A stretch of DNA of 59,923 bases from an uncultured Planctomycetota bacterium (GTDB lineage Bacteria > Planctomycetota > Planctomycetia > Pirellulales > Thermoguttaceae), in the NCBI GenBank assembly GCA_900318195.1, contig ONJR01000132.1:1-59923 (forward strand), in the 5' to 3' direction. The position numbers and the translations under genes are program-made. This document shows positions 35,373-45,281 of the stretch, in pieces. The notes under the pieces are model-generated. The model was given only the letters and a program-made list of their open reading frames with translations, had not been told where the DNA came from and did not search any database. Numbering within the stretch: the stretch's first letter is position 1; each line of letters begins with the position of its first letter.

Positions 35373-36611
35373 ATGAAAAACATTATTACTACGCTAGCGT
35401 TCCTCTGCTCGTCAATCTGCTATTGCGCGCGACTATTAGGGGCGGAGCCATGCAACGCGCCGTACGATCCGCCCGGAGTCGTTATCGATGTTAGTCCCGA
35501 CTTTGACCATATTCACATAGGCTCGCCTAGCATCGAAATAATGCCGGACGGTACCTACGTCGCTAGCCACGACTTCTTCGGCGACTCGCCGGAAACGGAT
35601 CGTTCGACTTTTATTTTCGAATCGCGCGATCGCGGCGCGTCCTGGAAGAAGATCGGACGCATACCGCGTCAACAAGGAGCTTACCTATTCTATGCGCAAG
35701 GCGCGTTATGGTCCTTCGGATGGACGCCGGGTAAAGGTTACGACTTCGCCAATAAAGACACGCAATGCAAAATAACGCTCGTAAAATCGGTAGACGGAGG
35801 TCATACGTGGACTAGCGCCAAAGATTCTAAGTCGGGCGTTCTCATTGGCGGCGCGCCTGAGTTAAGCGTATTTTGCGACCCCGCCCCTGTCTTAATTCAC
35901 AACGGGCGCGTATGGAAAGAAGTCGAAAAACTCGGATCCTTTGATCCAAACTCGAAGCCTCGAAATTGGCTTACGCAGTACAGTCCAATCGTGGCGAGCG
36001 CGCCGATCGACTCCAATCTACTCGACGCAAACTCATGGACTTTCAGCCCGCCCTTAGCCTGGAAAACGCTACCCAACCTAGGAGGCTGGGCAGAAGGAAA
36101 CGTGCTTTTCACGCCGGAAGGGAAAATGATTGTCCAAATGCGCGTCGACGACGACTTGTACGACGGGAAAGGCGCAAGAATTCATGTGTCGGACGACGGA
36201 AAAACGACCTCGTTCGATCCAAATTCAGACTTTGTCGATATGCCGGGCGGAACCAAAAAGTTCGTGATCAAATATGACGAGACGACGCAAAAATACTGGT
36301 CGTTCGTCAATTGGATTCACCCCGACGACGCGGACGCGCCAAATAAAGAACGCGTCCGCAATACGCTTGCGCTCGTATGCTCTTCCGATCTGCGAACCTG
36401 GGAAATTCGTTGCGTTATCTATCGTCGACTCGACCGCGCCAAGGGTTTTCAATACGTTGACTGGCGTATCGACGGCGACGACGCCGTATGCGTCTGTAGA
36501 CTCGCGTGGGACGGCGCTCCAAATTCGCACGACGCTAATTACCTCACCTTCTTTCGCGTAGAGAGGTTCAGGGAATTAACGAGGGAGGACGACGCGCAGA
36601 CCTGGAAATAG
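35373..36611 (+). CDS. Secreted BNR/sialidase-like protein 1
   Basis: A 412-residue exported protein (Sec signal 1-24, ending LLGA). It has a six-bladed propeller pattern with two Asp-boxes, SRDRGASWKK and SVDGGHTWTS, as in exo-sialidases and related BNR-repeat enzymes. The start follows AAGGAG by 6 nt, and it begins 12 nt after the propeller glycosidase, so the two form one transcript. True sialidase activity is not proven; BNR proteins include enzymes with other substrates. Confidence 0.8.
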   Translation: MKNIITTLAFLCSSICYCARLLGAEPCNAPYDPPGVVIDVSPDFDHIHIGSPSIEIMPDGTYVASHDFFGDSPETDRSTFIFESRDRGASWKKIGRIPRQQGAYLFYAQGALWSFGWTPGKGYDFANKDTQCKITLVKSVDGGHTWTSAKDSKSGVLIGGAPELSVFCDPAPVLIHNGRVWKEVEKLGSFDPNSKPRNWLTQYSPIVASAPIDSNLLDANSWTFSPPLAWKTLPNLGGWAEGNVLFTPEGKMIVQMRVDDDLYDGKGARIHVSDDGKTTSFDPNSDFVDMPGGTKKFVIKYDETTQKYWSFVNWIHPDDADAPNKERVRNTLALVCSSDLRTWEIRCVIYRRLDRAKGFQYVDWRIDGDDAVCVCRLAWDGAPNSHDANYLTFFRVERFRELTREDDAQTWK

Positions 36612-36984
36612 ACGCTTGCCATTTTGATAAAAAACAAGACTCTTACGAAAAGTTCGCCCGGACTTTGTAAGGAGTCTTGTTTCGATAAGGTTGTCGTTAA
36701 ACTTTCAAATTGCGATTTTCTTGTAATAGGCGACAGAAGTCAATCTGACACAATTGCGAGTCCATAGAGCGGCGCTGATAATCATAAAGGTAAAATACTC
36801 TCGATTCAATTGCGCCGGTTCACGACTCTTCCTCATATCAAACCTGTTCTAAACCGGAGGATTAGCGCTCAAAGATTGTGCTTGCCCCTTAATATTACTC
36901 ATCCTTACTTCCCGTCTTAACTGAAGATCCAGGATTTTAACAGGGTAACAAGCAAACAACAAGGTAACGCGCTCGACAAACGAT
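36612..36984. other. Convergent intergenic region between two sialidase-like genes
   Basis: Holds the shared terminator near 36635-36683. The remaining 300 nt show no gene; a 67-codon frame on the minus strand (36849-37052) overlaps the next gene and is a shadow. Confidence 0.5.
36635..36683. terminator. Bidirectional terminator
   Basis: CAAGACTC-TTAC (36635-36646) pairs with GTAAG-GAGTCTTG (36667-36679) with one bulge. TTTC follows on the plus strand and TTTTTT on the minus strand. Confidence 0.8.
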
Positions 36985-38079
36985 TCATTCCGTTGCAATC
37001 GGACACGACAAGTCCTCCGGCCAAACGCCGTCGAGAATAGGAACGCCGTCAATCTTTTCCGGATCGAGTACGACGTGCCGTATTCGTGTGCGTCGCCAAG
37101 TATAGAGGATATGAACGGCGCCGTCGGAGGTTTGGATCACTGCTGGATAGGAGTATTCGCCTGAACTATTCTCCAAGGTAAGAACGCCGCGCCAGCTAAC
37201 GCCGTCGGCGCTAATAGCAACGTTAAGAATATTCCTACCGCCCGAAGTTACGCGCGAGTGATTATAGACGAGAAGATGCCGTCCGTCTTCTAGTGTAACG
37301 GCGTCGATTCCACTACAAGGATTGGGTAACGAGATCGGTTCAAGCTTGCTCCACGTTCGACCAAAATCCTCTGACCACGTTTGCAGAATATTACCAGTCC
37401 CGTCTCGATTCCGACACAGCGCTTGAAGTCGACAACCGGAATGAATGAGGAGCGTCGGCTGAATCGCGCCGCATTCCGAATTGGAATTAATCGCTTCGGT
37501 GCGCAACCATGTTTTATCGAACGCGGGAATCAGTTCAAAGTGAACGCGCCAACCGTTGTGCTCCGTACTAGAAGGAAAGAGCCACGACCCGTCGGATAGT
37601 TCGATCGGTTTATTTTTAACGGGTCCAATGAAGAATTCGGGCAGAACGCGCCGCTCGCTCCAAGAACGCCCACAATCGTGCGAGACGACCGCGACTCCTT
37701 GCCATTCTGATATTCTGCGCCCTTGCTTGTAGAAAAGATAAAGCGCGCCGTTCTTCGGTTGAAATAACACAGGGTTCCAGCATGGCGTGGTTTCGTCGTC
37801 AGCGTTGGCGACAAGCTCAGGCGCAGTCCATTGTTCGGCTCCTTTTTCAAGTCGCGACGCCCAAATAGCGACGTCGGAGGCGCCCTCTTTCGTTCCGGCG
37901 AACCATGCGGCGACGAGCGTTCCGTCGCTCGCTTCTGCAATTGTCGCGGCATGACACGACTTGAAGGGCGCGGAGGTAAAGAGGAATTCATTGCAAAGGA
38001 CGCAACTGTCGTCCGCTCGCACGGCGCAAACGGAGCATAAAAGAGACGTCAATATTGTAATGATAAGTATTCGTTTCAT
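36985..38079 (-). CDS. Secreted BNR/sialidase-like protein 2
   Basis: A 364-residue exported protein (signal 1-22, cut near VRA). The propeller shows the start FKSCHAATIAEASDGTLVAAWFAGTKEG, an Asp-box SHDCGRSWSERR, a second SEDFGRTWSKL and conserved arginines; this resembles the family containing sialidases and rhamnosidase-like BNR enzymes. AGGAG lies 7 nt before the ATG. It is convergent with the first sialidase-like gene and follows the caspase-SUMF1 gene on the same strand after 234 nt. Confidence 0.8.
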   Translation of the reverse strand: MKRILIITILTSLLCSVCAVRADDSCVLCNEFLFTSAPFKSCHAATIAEASDGTLVAAWFAGTKEGASDVAIWASRLEKGAEQWTAPELVANADDETTPCWNPVLFQPKNGALYLFYKQGRRISEWQGVAVVSHDCGRSWSERRVLPEFFIGPVKNKPIELSDGSWLFPSSTEHNGWRVHFELIPAFDKTWLRTEAINSNSECGAIQPTLLIHSGCRLQALCRNRDGTGNILQTWSEDFGRTWSKLEPISLPNPCSGIDAVTLEDGRHLLVYNHSRVTSGGRNILNVAISADGVSWRGVLTLENSSGEYSYPAVIQTSDGAVHILYTWRRTRIRHVVLDPEKIDGVPILDGVWPEDLSCPIATE

Positions 38080-38313
38080 ACGCTTTCTCCTCAGAGCAAC
38101 TCATGGTAGTCAACGCCAGGCGCGTTACAGCGCTTTCAAGACTATTATACTACTTCACGCTCAAACGCGCCGCTCAATCAGAAAGATTTTTCACGAACAA
38201 GTTCTTTACCCTACTTCCAGGCAGTTTCTCAATCGTCAGCCAAACGAAATGCAACGCATACGTCTTGGCGACCTATATATGTTCCATACGTTGCGTTCCG
38301 TTCCTGATCTCGA

Positions 38314-40407
38314 CTACTCGACAGTAATAAGCTCAACGCGAAAACCATAATCGCTCTTTCGCCACTCCGGAGAAGGCGCCCACCGCCATGCAGGTCGACA
38401 GTCTTCAGGAGGACTGCACCAACCGCCGCCTCGCAAAACTCGAAAACTAACATTGCGACTATTAGGATTTCTCGGATCGCTAGCGTAATAATCAGAACAC
38501 CACTCTTGAACGTTGCCAAGCATATCCCTGAAGCCCCACGAATTCGGATCAAAGGCGTCGACCGGCGAGGTAAACCGGTAGCCGTCGCTCCAGGCGCCCG
38601 AAACGCGTCTATCTCCGTTTCCACGCGAGACGTTCCACCAGTTCGTGTCTGCCCCGTTAAAACGAGACTGCAAATATGAATCGTTACCACCCGCTCGACA
38701 CGCATATTCCCAATGCTCCTCGCTAGGAAGCTGAAATCGTTCGCCCGCGCGCGCGTAATTCTCGTTAAGCCAGCGAACATACGCCTGAGCGTCGAACCAG
38801 GACAAACAACACACGGGATGCGTATCCTCTTGGGTAAAGGAAACGCCTAAACTGGAATTGCCGGGCTTGCGCCAAGTAAAGCGTTCTCCCCCTTGTTCGC
38901 TGACTGTTAGATAACCAGAATCGTTCACGAAAGCGCGAAACGCGGCAACGGTAACTGGCGTCTCCGCCAACCAAAAACCGCGCGTAATTTCAACCTGATG
39001 TTGCGGCTCGTCGCTAAAGCGACCAAACTCGTACTCAGGACTACCCATAATATAGCTTCCCGCAGGGCACCATCGGAATATTGTCTCGATCCCGGCAATA
39101 TCACGCGACATGGGTTCGCCTGGTTTTGGTTCAGAAGGAGGCGTAGATCCCGAAGTGTTTTCAATAACTCGTTTTAATATTTTCGAGGGCGTATGGTTAG
39201 GGTCTATCTCAAGCGCCATTTCGACGGTAGCGCGAGCCAAATCCAGCTTGCGGTCTTCGTGAAGACGCTTCGCCCACTCGTACAAAATGCGAACTTCGTC
39301 ATCCTTGTATTCATTAATCACGAGTTCGCGCGCGCTACGAATCGCAGCGAGCGCGTCCTCAAACTTTCCCGCCTCAAGGAGCTCTTTCGCCTTCTGCGCC
39401 AAGAGACGCGCCTTAGAGTTCGAAACGTCGGTAAAAAGAATAAAATCATCAAGGTTCTTCGCTTCGCTGACTCGATGCTGCGGTCGCTGATTTTGGTTGT
39501 GGTAGAGCCTAGCGTACTCGTCGACTTTACGCTCAACATACACGATCACTTCGCTCAAAGTAACTTGTCTGTCGTTATTTCGGTCTGCGAGCGACTCATT
39601 ACCGGCTAGCGCTTCCAGCAGGGACTTTGTAAACAGACCGTGTTGGTTATCCGTCGCGCTCAGATCTACGTCAATCCTCTTCTCCTTGACAACATCGGGG
39701 TTAACGCCTTCTAGCGCTACTTTGCCGTCCTCGCAACTCTGCTGGAACAGCACGCCTACGGGGACGTCCTTCATTGAAAGTTTTACGGAGTCTAAATCGC
39801 GCGTCGCGCCGATGTAGTTGCAACATGCGTCGACGCAAAGCCAACGAAAACGAGCCTTAGAGTTAGAAAGTCGCGAGAGAACGTCGTCGTTCAAGCAAAT
39901 TGCAGTCTTCTCGTAATCAGATCGAGAACGATCAAAATCAATCGGCGCAAAATATGATTTCTCGCTTCCATTGCTAAATGCGTTGAACCCGTGACCTGAG
40001 AAATAGACGAACGCAACCGAATTCTCATCGAGGCTCTGGAGAAACTTATCGAACTGGCTCATGATATTTTCCTTGCTCGGATAATAATCATGCGCAGGAA
40101 GGGTTTTACTGAGAATTGTAATATTCTCGGGCGGGGTTCCGATTTTAATGAAAAGTTCGCGTAGCGCATCGACGTCCGATTCTGTAAACTTCAATCGGCT
40201 GATGTTCTCTTTGTAATCGCGAACGGCAACGAGAAAAACGCGCCAGTCGCGACTACTGGTCGTCGCCATCTCGTCAAAAGAAACGACTTGCATTCCTCTA
40301 ACGTACTCAATACTACTGCTCTGTCCCAATACGTCGCGCTCACTTGCTATTGCGCTAAATAGCATCGCCAGTACAAAAACAAGTCTAAATATACTTCCTA
40401 CGTTCAT
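38314..40407 (-). CDS. Secreted caspase-like protein fused to SUMF1/FGE domain
   Basis: A 697-residue protein with an N-terminal signal (1-30). Residues about 55-330 are a caspase/metacaspase-type C14 domain with the histidine motif FSGHG (His139) and the cysteine in VDACC (Cys195). About 340-420 is a helical TPR-like spacer, and about 437-697 is a formylglycine-generating-enzyme (SUMF1) domain with MGSPEYEFGR, LPSEEHWEYACRAG, LGNVQEWCSD and RVLRGGGW. Such fusions occur in planctomycetes and cyanobacteria. The SUMF1 fold often only binds ligands. The start at 40407 follows GGAG by 9 nt. Confidence 0.88.
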   Translation of the reverse strand: MNVGSIFRLVFVLAMLFSAIASERDVLGQSSSIEYVRGMQVVSFDEMATTSSRDWRVFLVAVRDYKENISRLKFTESDVDALRELFIKIGTPPENITILSKTLPAHDYYPSKENIMSQFDKFLQSLDENSVAFVYFSGHGFNAFSNGSEKSYFAPIDFDRSRSDYEKTAICLNDDVLSRLSNSKARFRWLCVDACCNYIGATRDLDSVKLSMKDVPVGVLFQQSCEDGKVALEGVNPDVVKEKRIDVDLSATDNQHGLFTKSLLEALAGNESLADRNNDRQVTLSEVIVYVERKVDEYARLYHNQNQRPQHRVSEAKNLDDFILFTDVSNSKARLLAQKAKELLEAGKFEDALAAIRSARELVINEYKDDEVRILYEWAKRLHEDRKLDLARATVEMALEIDPNHTPSKILKRVIENTSGSTPPSEPKPGEPMSRDIAGIETIFRWCPAGSYIMGSPEYEFGRFSDEPQHQVEITRGFWLAETPVTVAAFRAFVNDSGYLTVSEQGGERFTWRKPGNSSLGVSFTQEDTHPVCCLSWFDAQAYVRWLNENYARAGERFQLPSEEHWEYACRAGGNDSYLQSRFNGADTNWWNVSRGNGDRRVSGAWSDGYRFTSPVDAFDPNSWGFRDMLGNVQEWCSDYYASDPRNPNSRNVSFRVLRGGGWCSPPEDCRPAWRWAPSPEWRKSDYGFRVELITVE

Positions 40408-40866
40408 TCTGATATTCTCCATTCTCTTTCGACTACGTTTATCACGCCAACCCGAATGACAAACGTAGACTACGACCAATTTCGTTCTCTCTTAAATGAA
40501 TGACTCATGTGTATAGAGAGGGTACGCTGAGTTTTTTCACACCAAAAATAAAAAAAGCCAATCCGCTACATGATCTGGATTATATTCGACCTCTGAACGC
40601 TAAGCGCGCACGAACAGCCGCCAAACTCAAGATCAAACGCTAAAACTACACGCGAAAGACCCGAAGGGAACATCCGTTGCCGATATGAGCGTCTCGAAAA
40701 AAGTTCGCTTTTGGAGTTTGAACGCTACTCTCAACGCTTTACAGCAGACAGCGCGCTCGTCAAAGGTTCAGGCGTCAAATAGGGGTTTTCACGGGGATAA
40801 AAAAGGGTAAAATAGGGGTGGTGAGCGCGTCGTCGCTCGTAACTGTTTAGCGCGAGGAACGCCATT
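40408..40866. other. Intergenic region with direct repeats
   Basis: Divergent spacer of 459 nt between the caspase-SUMF1 gene and the six-hairpin glycosidase gene. No gene is seen. It contains a repeated AAATAGGGGT (see 40777-40819). Confidence 0.5.
40777..40819 (+). repeat. Two direct copies of AAATAGGGGT, 33 nt apart
   Basis: AAATAGGGGT occurs at 40777-40786 and 40810-40819. The 33-nt spacing is close to three helix turns. They lie just upstream of the six-hairpin glycosidase-like gene, so they may be operator half-sites. A TAAAAT near 40808 may be its -10. Confidence 0.4.
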
Positions 40867-43125
40867 ATGAAAACCTATAGATCATTCATCGTCTTGTTTA
40901 CGTTATTCGCAAACGTGTCTTTCGTCTTCGCAGGCGAGCTTAAGGAACCGCTTGATCGCCACGCGATCGTTGCGCGTCATCACATCAAAACGAGCGACGT
41001 CAAGCAACTCCTACCGATCGGTAACGGAAATTTCTGTTTCAACGTCGACGGCACTGGTCTGCAAACTTTCACTGGCGACGTCCTATCACATTGGGGATGG
41101 TATGCCGACCCGTTACCGAGCAAGTACTCGTGGCGCGACGTACCTGCGACTGGAACCTACTATCAGGGACGTCTTACAGGAGGCGACCCCTTTCCTGCGG
41201 ATAAAGGCGACCTCTATCGTTGGATTCGCAATAACCCGCGTCAGATGAATCTTGCGCGCGTACGCTTTCTGCGGGCGGGCGGCGCGACGCTTAAAGAAGA
41301 CGAGCTAACGGAGGTCGAACGCAAGCTCGACGTTTGGACGGGCGTTCATTGCGCGTCTTTTAAACTGGACGGCGAACGCGTCGAGGTCTCGACCTGCGTA
41401 GGCGACGACGTTGACCTAGACTCAACCGTCGCGATCAAGATCAAATCAAAGCTTGTCGCCAATAAATCGCTCGTCGTCGAAATCGCGGTTCCCAATCCGA
41501 GTCTAACGCGCGGTTCGTGGACGGGCGATTTCGACGCTTTCGAGCCGATTCATTCCCCAGACGCGGAGGCGCCAAAGAAGTACAATGTTTTCTCGTTCGG
41601 GAATGCGAATAACGAAGACTTTGCGCTTATTGAACGCAAGCTCGTAACTGAGTACGCTGAAAATATCGTTGGCGACTTCTCGTACAATATCCGAGTCGAT
41701 CTCTTTAACTCGGGCAAATGCGCGCGTCAAGACGAGTCCGCGCAGGCGTTGCTCGTCCAACCGACCGGCGAGTCTGACGAACTTGAAATCGCGATCACTT
41801 TCGACGGCGGCGACTACCAGGGTTCGCTCGCTAACGACGCGCGAACCGTCAATTCCGTAAGCGCCGTCGACCCCGCTCGGGTCGCGAGCTTCCGATACGA
41901 CGCGGTCGAACGCGAGTCTGCAAAGCGCTGGGAAAGCTTCTGGCTTTCCGGCGGCGCCGTCGATCTTTCGGGTAGCGCTGATCCGCGATGGTTCGAGCTC
42001 GAACGCCGGATTGTGCTCTCGCAGTTCATTCTGCGCGCTTGTGCGGGCGATTGGCCTTGCTCCGAAATGGGGCTCCTAGGGATATGCAACTGGAGCGGGC
42101 GGTTCCATTTGGAAATGATATGGCAACATCTCATTCATTGGTGGGCGTGGGATCGCGCCGAACTTGCGGAGAAGCCGATTAGCGTCTATTGGAACGTTTT
42201 ACCGGGGGCGCAGGCGCTCGCGAAGCAACTCGGCTACAAAGGCGCTAAATGGCAGAAGGAAATCGCGCCCGACGGACGAACCGCGCCCTGGGTCGGCAAT
42301 CTTGCGCTACTATGGAAGCAACCGCATCCGATTCACTTTGCCGAAACCGATTACCGACGCAATCCTACCCGTGAGACGCTGGAAAAATGGGAGCGACTCG
42401 TCGAGCTTACTGCCGAGCATATGGCGGACTGCCCGAAAAAAGACGCAAACGGCGTATATCACCTCGACCCAGTTATGCCGCCCGACGAGCAAGGCTTTAC
42501 TAAAGACGACCTCTTCGATCTTGCGTACTGGCGATGGGCGCTCGACGCCGCCAACACCTGGCGTGAGCGGCTTGGAAAAGAACGGCGCGACGACTGGGAC
42601 GAAGTTCGGCGCAATCTTGCCCCGCTACCGCAGAAGGACGGCGTATACGTCCATTCCGCAGAGTGGCGCGACACATTTGAAAAGCGGAATTGGGAGCATC
42701 CGGATCTCATTGGAATCTGGGGCATGGTTCCGCCAACCGACGCCGTCGATAAAGAAACCGCAATACGCACGCTCGAACGCGTCGAAAAGGAATGGACATG
42801 GAGTCGATGCTGGGGTTGGGACTTCCCGTGGCTCGCGATCGCGGGCGCGCGGTTAGGTCGACCGGATCTTGCGATCGAGGGCGCTCTCATGGAGGAAGTC
42901 TGTAACGTCTATGACGTCTCGGGCGTCAACCTTGGCGGACCGAACCCTCGCGGCGGCAAGGGACCGTATCTTCCGGGTAACGCTGGTCTACTCTACTCCA
43001 TCGCCGGAATGTGCGTCGGATTCGATGAGACGTCTGAGGGCGAGACTCCGAAATCGGGCGATACCGCGCCAGGCTTCCCCGAAGGATGGTCCGTTAAGTG
43101 GGAAGGGTTAAAGCGTCCTCTTTAG
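40867..43125 (+). CDS. Secreted six-hairpin glycosidase-like protein
   Basis: A 752-residue exported protein (signal 1-22). The first 300 residues are beta-sandwich-rich and the second half is an (alpha/alpha)6 barrel, the layout of GH65, GH95 and similar enzymes. Visible barrel landmarks are ICNWSGRFHLEMIWQHLIHWWAWDR, LDPVMPPDEQGF and the tail WDFPWLAIAGARLG. The acid and base cannot be named with certainty. A promoter is not clear, but a repeated decamer precedes the gene. AGGA lies 9 nt before the ATG. KK-type companion at 43172 follows after 46 nt. Confidence 0.72.
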   Translation: MKTYRSFIVLFTLFANVSFVFAGELKEPLDRHAIVARHHIKTSDVKQLLPIGNGNFCFNVDGTGLQTFTGDVLSHWGWYADPLPSKYSWRDVPATGTYYQGRLTGGDPFPADKGDLYRWIRNNPRQMNLARVRFLRAGGATLKEDELTEVERKLDVWTGVHCASFKLDGERVEVSTCVGDDVDLDSTVAIKIKSKLVANKSLVVEIAVPNPSLTRGSWTGDFDAFEPIHSPDAEAPKKYNVFSFGNANNEDFALIERKLVTEYAENIVGDFSYNIRVDLFNSGKCARQDESAQALLVQPTGESDELEIAITFDGGDYQGSLANDARTVNSVSAVDPARVASFRYDAVERESAKRWESFWLSGGAVDLSGSADPRWFELERRIVLSQFILRACAGDWPCSEMGLLGICNWSGRFHLEMIWQHLIHWWAWDRAELAEKPISVYWNVLPGAQALAKQLGYKGAKWQKEIAPDGRTAPWVGNLALLWKQPHPIHFAETDYRRNPTRETLEKWERLVELTAEHMADCPKKDANGVYHLDPVMPPDEQGFTKDDLFDLAYWRWALDAANTWRERLGKERRDDWDEVRRNLAPLPQKDGVYVHSAEWRDTFEKRNWEHPDLIGIWGMVPPTDAVDKETAIRTLERVEKEWTWSRCWGWDFPWLAIAGARLGRPDLAIEGALMEEVCNVYDVSGVNLGGPNPRGGKGPYLPGNAGLLYSIAGMCVGFDETSEGETPKSGDTAPGFPEGWSVKWEGLKRPL

Positions 43126-43171
43126 TAGCGTCGATTTTCGATCTGACAGCTTCGTAGATAGGAATACAGAC

Positions 43172-44185
43172 ATGACCAAAGCGGCTAACGACTCGCAATT
43201 GCAAACTGGCGCGTTAAGATCCCGCGCGCTCATCGCGCTTCGTAATGAGATCGAGGACCACGAAGCGCGCTCGGTTGCCGACGGCGACGGACGATACTGG
43301 CTCGTAAGCGATTCCCATGAAGGCTCGGAGACAGGTTCGGAGCTCTATTTTGAATTTCCGACCTCTGCTGACGGAACGCCGTCAACGCTGTCGATACCGT
43401 TCGAGCTCTACAGCGCCGGTCGTGCGCTCTTTTCTGGCGTCTTGGAGACTTCGGCTCGGGTTGGAGCCGAGTCGCTGTCGCCGCTTGGATGTTGGGAGCG
43501 CACGTGCGTTGATTTCGACGACGGCGCGTACGCGTTTTTTGAGCGCTCGATTCCGGTAACAGGCGGTCGGCTTTTCTCGCGTCGGATACTCTTGGCGTAT
43601 CATGAGTCGTTAGCGCTATTAGTCGACGAACTCGTTCCTAATCCCAGCGAGCGAGCGACTCCAGCGCCGCGCGCGCTTATGTCGCGACTTACTCTTGCAG
43701 AGGACGCGCGCGCGAGTCAAGACGCAGACGCGCGCGAAGTCTCGCTAGTCGACGCAACAGCGGAGCCAGAGTCGACGGTAGCGCGACTCTTTCCGCTCGC
43801 GCTACCAGAATGGCGCGCCGACCTTTCGCGCGGCGATTTCAAATTAACGCGCAACGCCGAGTCCCTCGAATTGGAACTTCTATCCAGCGCCGCGTGCCTC
43901 GTATCGCCGCTTGTAATTGACCTGAATCCCTACCGCGCCGCGCGCGAATGCGCATGGAAGCCGCTCACTGTCGGCGAGAGACGCGAGGTTGCCGCGCGCG
44001 ACGCCGCCGTTGGATATAAGTTGCAACTCGGGGCGGAACAGTATGTGCTCTATGTCTCAACGTCGATTGAACCGGCGATTCGCTCGATTCTTAGCCGCAA
44101 TCTTCTCTCCGATTTCATGTTTGGAAAATTCCTGCCAACCTCGGGAGTTCGTCCGATCGTCGACGTCGAAGTTCTTGAAGAGTAA
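43172..44185 (+). CDS. Protein of unknown function next to the six-hairpin glycosidase
   Basis: A 337-residue protein without a signal peptide. It is beta-rich with acidic and aromatic patches (FDDGAYAFFERSIPV, LRSRALIALRNE at the start) and looks like a beta-sandwich accessory domain; parts recall the C-terminal beta domain of heparinase-type proteins, but no catalytic motif is evident. AGGA lies about 8 nt before the ATG. The 46-nt gap to the glycosidase upstream suggests one transcript. Confidence 0.6.
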   Translation: MTKAANDSQLQTGALRSRALIALRNEIEDHEARSVADGDGRYWLVSDSHEGSETGSELYFEFPTSADGTPSTLSIPFELYSAGRALFSGVLETSARVGAESLSPLGCWERTCVDFDDGAYAFFERSIPVTGGRLFSRRILLAYHESLALLVDELVPNPSERATPAPRALMSRLTLAEDARASQDADAREVSLVDATAEPESTVARLFPLALPEWRADLSRGDFKLTRNAESLELELLSSAACLVSPLVIDLNPYRAARECAWKPLTVGERREVAARDAAVGYKLQLGAEQYVLYVSTSIEPAIRSILSRNLLSDFMFGKFLPTSGVRPIVDVEVLEE

Positions 44186-44525
44186 CCGAAACGCTGCCGT
44201 CCTTTTTAATAGCGTAAGTCGATTATTATCTAAATTCGAAATCATTTCGGCTAAATCAACCTTTCCCTGCTCTATATGTGTAAACGAGGGCTGAAGCGCG
44301 AAAAAAGAATTCGCGTGGCGCCGCTTAAAAATGCGCTCTTCTTATGTTAATTGACTCCGTTTTTAACATACTCAATGATAGAAGGACGCGTTGCGGCTAC
44401 TTCAAAGTTCTGCGTTCACAGCGTCTCTTAAATAACCGTGAACAACGGCGCTAACGCGATTGAGTCTACGTCAGTTTCACGTCCTGACGACGCGGTACAA
44501 CGTCGCAATTATAGGAGGGTTCACC
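44186..44525 (+). other. Intergenic region upstream of the first Bax-inhibitor-1-like gene
   Basis: 340 nt without a gene. TTGACT (44351-44356) and TTCACG are possible -35 boxes, but no matching -10 is convincing. Confidence 0.4.
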
Positions 44526-45281
44526 ATGGCTAATAGTATTGACAGTAGTAATACGCTAGATCATACGGCGGCAGACGCGGCGCCAGCGCCGCAAATACGC
44601 GAGCTCAACTCTTCCCGGTTTATTACGCTCACGTACATAAATCTCACGTGCGCAGTCGCGCTCTTTGCCGTTTTGGAAACGCTCTTTTTTAAGCTAGGCG
44701 ACGGCGACGTTGTCGCCGATTATTTGTGTTCGCTTGACGCGCCTAATTTTAAACTCTATATGTTAGGATTCTATGGAGCCTATATTGCCGGCATATTTAT
44801 CGCAAACTTTATCCAGAGTTGCTCCCAGATACGCGCCGTGAAGTATTTTTCGTTAGCGCTTCACGTCGTGTTGGACGCGGCTTTTTTCGTACCTATATTA
44901 GCGATAATCCAAAAGTATTGGGGCGCCGCGATTATTTATCAGGCGATTGGTTTAACAGCCGCGCTCTTCGCAACGCTCTCCGCGTCGGTCTTTATTACGC
45001 GCAAGGACTTCTCGTTTATGCGCGCAGGGCTACTCTTTGCCGGAACGGCGTTGCTCGGATTGATTTTATTACACATGCTCTTTGGGCTTAATTTGGGCGC
45101 ATGGTTCACCGGAGCGACGATCGGTCTCTTATGTATGTACCTTCTGTACGAAACCTCGAAACTGATTTATCGCGAGAATGATGAAGACGATATTGACTCC
45201 GCAATAGAACTCTTCGCGACCTTCTCAACTCTCTTCATCTATATTTTGGATTGCCTCGTTCGTTCTGAATCGAACGATTAA
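44526..45281 (+). CDS. Bax inhibitor-1 family membrane protein, copy 1
   Basis: A 251-residue polytopic protein with seven hydrophobic segments. It has the conserved BI-1/UPF0005 features: SSRFITLTYINLTCAVALFAVLET at the first membrane helix and an acidic C-terminal motif (DDIDSAIELFATF) before the last helix. Bacterial members (YccA, BsYetJ) are pH-sensitive ion channels. GGAGG lies 7 nt before the ATG at 44526, which is preferred over an earlier ATG. A close paralogue follows. Confidence 0.88.
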   Translation: MANSIDSSNTLDHTAADAAPAPQIRELNSSRFITLTYINLTCAVALFAVLETLFFKLGDGDVVADYLCSLDAPNFKLYMLGFYGAYIAGIFIANFIQSCSQIRAVKYFSLALHVVLDAAFFVPILAIIQKYWGAAIIYQAIGLTAALFATLSASVFITRKDFSFMRAGLLFAGTALLGLILLHMLFGLNLGAWFTGATIGLLCMYLLYETSKLIYRENDEDDIDSAIELFATFSTLFIYILDCLVRSESND

